A stretch of DNA of 8,314 nt from Lachnospiraceae bacterium (lineage in GTDB: Bacteria > Bacillota_A > Clostridia > Lachnospirales > Lachnospiraceae): positions 1 through 8,314 of the forward strand of contig VSNT01000149.1 of assembly GCA_009774465.1 (NCBI GenBank), written 5' to 3'. The notes below the pieces were generated by a model. That model saw nothing but the letters and a program-made list of their open reading frames with translations. It was not told the origin of the DNA and searched no databases. This document shows positions 6,342 through 8,314 of the stretch, in pieces; the stretch's first letter is position 1; the number at the start of each line of letters is the position of its first letter. The position numbers and the translations under genes were made by a program.

Positions 6342-6365
6342 GATTGAAAAATAAAATTTTCAATC
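6342..6365. repeat. AT-rich hairpin after the coiled-coil gene
   Basis: GATTGAAAA (6342-6350) and TTTTCAATC (6357-6365) form a perfect 9-base stem with a 6-base loop, starting 8 bases after the stop codon. No T-run follows on the plus strand, so it is a poor terminator in the direction of the gene. It may instead stabilise the 3' end of the message or separate it from the downstream leader. Confidence 0.5.
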
Positions 6366-6366
6366 A

Positions 6367-6409
6367 GGAGATTTGTGCTGCGCACAAAGTCTCCGGACTT
6401 TGAAAGGAG
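6367..6409 (+). promoter_or_regulatory. Structured leader with alternative hairpins before the flavin reductase
   Basis: Hairpin A: GGAGATTTGTGC (6367-6378) pairs with 6382-6394 (12 base pairs, one bulged G at 6389, TGC loop). Hairpin B: AAAGTC (6386-6391) pairs with GACTTT (6396-6401) around TCCG, a C(UNCG)G-type tetraloop. A and B share 6386-6394, so they exclude each other. CTCC at 6391-6394 pairs with GGAG in hairpin A and could alternatively pair with GGAG of the ribosome site (AAAGGAG, 6403-6409). The layout is compatible with translational control, but no known riboswitch class is recognised. Confidence 0.4.
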
Positions 6410-6420
6410 TATAGTTAAGT

Positions 6421-6984
6421 ATGAGCAGACAAAGCTGGAAACCCGGAAATATGCTGTATCCGGTACCTGCAGTGTTGATTACTGCAGCTGATAAGCAGGG
6501 GAATGCCAATGTTTTTACTGTTGCATGGACAGGCACCGTATGCAGTGATCCGCCTATGGTGTCTATTTCCGTACGCCCGGAAAGATATTCGCATCATATG
6601 ATAGAGGAAACCGGAGAATTTGTAATTAATCTGACTACCAGAAATTTAACCCGTGCAGTAGATTACTGCGGCGTGAAAAGTGGAAGGGATACGGATAAGT
6701 TTAAGGACATGAATTTAAGTACTTTATTGGCAGATAAGGTAAAAGCTCCCCTGATTAAAGAAAGTCCTGTCAATATGGAATGCTGTGTGAAACAGACTTT
6801 GCGGCTGGGAACCCATGATATGTATGTGGCTGAAGTAGTTGCTGTCCATGCAGATGAAACCTATATGGATGAAAAAGGGCGATTTTTATTTGAAAACGCA
6901 GATCCCATTGCCTATTCTCATGGCAGCTATTTTACTCTGGGAGAAAAGCTTGGAACCTTTGGCTACAGTGTAAAGAAACGCTAA
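6421..6984 (+). CDS. Flavoredoxin-like flavin reductase family protein
   Basis: This is a cytoplasmic FMN-binding protein of the flavin reductase-like split-barrel family (the flavoredoxin branch), expected to carry electrons or reduce flavin with NAD(P)H; the physiological partner is unknown. At 187 residues it is the normal length and complete. Motifs are YPVPAVLITAADKQGNANV (13-31), the FMN-binding stretch WTGTVCSDPPMVSISVRP (36-53), FVINL (67-71), YCGVKSGRDTDKF (82-94), LRLGTHDMYVAEVVAVHAD (127-145) and the C-terminal AYSHGSYFTLGEKLGTFGYS (164-183). Four cysteines (C41, C83, C121, C122) are present, without an obvious iron-sulfur pattern. ATG 6421 follows AAAGGAG at 6403-6409, with a rather long 11-base gap. 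The gene is preceded by a structured leader, and its stop overlaps that of the convergent polymerase gene by 4 nt. Confidence 0.92.
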   Translation: MSRQSWKPGNMLYPVPAVLITAADKQGNANVFTVAWTGTVCSDPPMVSISVRPERYSHHMIEETGEFVINLTTRNLTRAVDYCGVKSGRDTDKFKDMNLSTLLADKVKAPLIKESPVNMECCVKQTLRLGTHDMYVAEVVAVHADETYMDEKGRFLFENADPIAYSHGSYFTLGEKLGTFGYSVKKR

Positions 6985-8243
6985 GTATCAGAGCGGCCGG
7001 AAAGAAGACTGCCGCGTATCACTGCGCAGTCTCCATATTTTTCACGTATTTTGTCTAATGATTTATCAAGAGCAGCCAGTTTTTCCTTAGAGGGGGAAAG
7101 GGGCTGCTGTTGTTTTTGCACTGCACCCGGCAAAGGAGAAGAAAAGCCTTCCATCTGCAGATCAAATAAAGAAAGCTGGGAGGGCTCGGAAACATCTGTC
7201 AGCTTAGAAGAGCGTATGCCTAAAAGCCGGATGGGAGAACCATTCCACAATTCATCAAACAACCGGCAGGAAGTTTGATAAATGATTTGCGAGGTGTTAG
7301 AGGGATCAGGAAGGGAACACTGGTGGGAGACACTTTGAAAGTCGCTGTATTTAATTTCCACGCTGATCATGCCTGCAAGCTGTCCGGATTTTCTAAGACG
7401 CGTAGAAACGCTGTCCGATAAGGATAAAAGGACATGCAGCGCTTCACTGCGGTTATCCGCATCTTTTGAAAGTGTTGTGGAGTTGCCAATTCCCTTTGCC
7501 TCCACAGGAACAGAAACTACGCCGGAGTCATCATGGCCGTTTGCATAATTCCACAAGAGAAGCCCGTGACTTTTTAAATGGGAAGCAATGATAGCCTGAT
7601 CCGCCTTTGCCAGATCACCTATGGTGCGGATTTCCAGTTTTTCTAATGCTGCTTCGCTGGATTTTCCACACATATATAAGGAAGAAACTGGAAGCGGCCA
7701 CATCTTTTTTTGAATTTCCCAGGTATAAAGGGTATGCACCATATCCGGCTTTTTAAAATCCGAAGCCATTTTTGCAAGGACTTTTTTATCGGAAATACCG
7801 ATATTGACAGTGAAGCCAAAGCGTTCACGAATTTGATCTTTGATAATGTGCGCAGCTTTTTCAGGAGAAGGAAACCTGCTTTTAATAGAGGTGAAATCCA
7901 TAAAGCATTCATCCACACTTAGCTGCTCTATGTCGGGACAGATGCCGGAAAGAAAATCCATAAGAGCAAGGCTTTTTTGATGATAAAGGGTATGGTCAGG
8001 CGCCTCAATCACCAGCGAAGGACATTTACGCAGGGCATTTACAATCGGTTCACCGGTAGTAATGCCATATTTTTTTGCAGGGATGGACTTGGCCAGAACA
8101 ACCCCATGCCGCCGCTGCATATCGCCGCCCACAATAGAAGGAATTGTCCTTAAATCAACAGTGTCGCCGTTTTCAAGACGCTTTAAAGAACTCCAGCTTA
8201 AATAGGCAGAATTTACATCTATATGAAATATAATTTTTTCCAT
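6981..8243 (-). CDS. dinB: DNA polymerase IV (Y-family translesion polymerase)
   Basis: This is an error-prone polymerase that copies past damaged template bases and is recruited to the replication clamp. From ATG 8243 it has 420 residues. The palm begins with IIFHIDVNSAYLSW, containing metal ligand D9 and Y14 at the steric-gate position. The second catalytic motif is LSVDECFMDF, with D111 and E112. NIGISDKKVLAKMASDFKKP (147-166) is typical of the family. The helix-hairpin-helix thumb follows (MCGKSSEAALEKLEIRTIGD, 191-210), then the little-finger domain (about 240-350) and a beta-clamp binding motif QLSLFD at 356-361. The last 60 residues are a linker plus a charged helix, an extension beyond the usual clamp motif. 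The start at 8243 is chosen because family members begin M-(E/R)-(K/R)-IIFHID and GGGAG (8248-8252) precedes it. ATG at 8297 would add 18 residues, and that frame stays open to the window edge. The SOS box, if any, lies outside the window. Confidence 0.94.
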   Translation of the reverse strand: MEKIIFHIDVNSAYLSWSSLKRLENGDTVDLRTIPSIVGGDMQRRHGVVLAKSIPAKKYGITTGEPIVNALRKCPSLVIEAPDHTLYHQKSLALMDFLSGICPDIEQLSVDECFMDFTSIKSRFPSPEKAAHIIKDQIRERFGFTVNIGISDKKVLAKMASDFKKPDMVHTLYTWEIQKKMWPLPVSSLYMCGKSSEAALEKLEIRTIGDLAKADQAIIASHLKSHGLLLWNYANGHDDSGVVSVPVEAKGIGNSTTLSKDADNRSEALHVLLSLSDSVSTRLRKSGQLAGMISVEIKYSDFQSVSHQCSLPDPSNTSQIIYQTSCRLFDELWNGSPIRLLGIRSSKLTDVSEPSQLSLFDLQMEGFSSPLPGAVQKQQQPLSPSKEKLAALDKSLDKIREKYGDCAVIRGSLLSGRSDT

Positions 8244-8256
8244 TTTTCTCCCATCT

Positions 8257-8270
8257 GCCGCTTTAGCGGC
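8257..8270 (-). repeat. GC-rich hairpin just before the dinB start
   Basis: GCCGC (8257-8261) and GCGGC (8266-8270) are a perfect 5-base inverted repeat with a 4-base loop. On the minus strand it ends 13 bases before the ATG at 8243 and next to the GGGAG ribosome site. If translation begins at 8243 this is a leader hairpin that could affect initiation. If translation begins at 8297 it lies within the coding frame. Confidence 0.4.
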
Positions 8271-8314
8271 GCTCAAATCAGGGTTTCCTCCGTCCATCTT
8301 ACACTCTCTGAAAT

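Noticed and set aside
7021..7030. Perfect palindrome ACTGCGCAGT near the end of dinB, with a GACTGC/GCAGTC pair around it
   Set aside because: It lies inside the dinB coding sequence and lacks a direct T-run on either strand, so it is not a convincing terminator.
7051..7278. Plus-strand 75-codon ORF within dinB
   Set aside because: It is antisense to a well-supported polymerase gene, has no recognisable protein features and reads as a shadow frame.

Overview
The window looks like chromosomal DNA of a low-GC, anaerobic Firmicute, most likely a gut Lachnospiraceae or related Clostridia. The basis is the AT-rich intergenic DNA, AGGAG-type ribosome binding sites, TTG/ATG starts, and recognisable family types: a solute-binding lipoprotein, a DUF1703-type ATPase/nuclease, a RelQ-like alarmone synthetase, a flavoredoxin-like reductase and a Firmicute-style DinB. 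The genus cannot be fixed from the sequence alone.

Layout, left to right. (1) A 715-residue lipoprotein with a C-terminal family-1 solute-binding domain (113-2260, +), with a good sigma-A promoter at 39-67. (2) An AAA-ATPase-like/PD-(D/E)XK fusion protein (2417-4132, +), the one clearly accessory-type gene. (3) A short conserved hypothetical protein (4129-4395, -), convergent with the ATPase gene and sharing 4 nt at the stop codons. (4) A divergent intergenic region with a promoter candidate in each direction. (5) A small alarmone synthetase (4641-5282, +) followed by a strong intrinsic terminator. (6) A roughly 350-base noncoding stretch with several dyads: a GCCCAG hairpin, a Fur-box-like palindrome and a TATCGTT dyad, then a promoter. 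(7) A coiled-coil protein with one C-terminal membrane segment (5684-6334, +). (8) A structured 86-nt leader and a flavoredoxin-like flavin reductase (6421-6984, +). (9) A Y-family DNA polymerase IV (6981-8243, -), convergent with the reductase gene and again overlapping it by 4 nt.

The genes do not form one pathway. They read as mostly single-gene transcription units: nutrient capture at the cell surface, (p)ppGpp stress signalling, flavin redox chemistry and translesion synthesis, plus two conserved proteins of unknown role. The most unusual material is noncoding. The alarmone synthetase leader has its strongest Shine-Dalgarno site on a 3-codon GTG mini-ORF. The flavin reductase leader has mutually exclusive hairpins that could expose or hide its ribosome binding site. 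The 5283-5683 spacer is rich in dyads. I did not find a CRISPR array, tRNA, rRNA or insertion sequence, and I see no convincing new multi-gene system.
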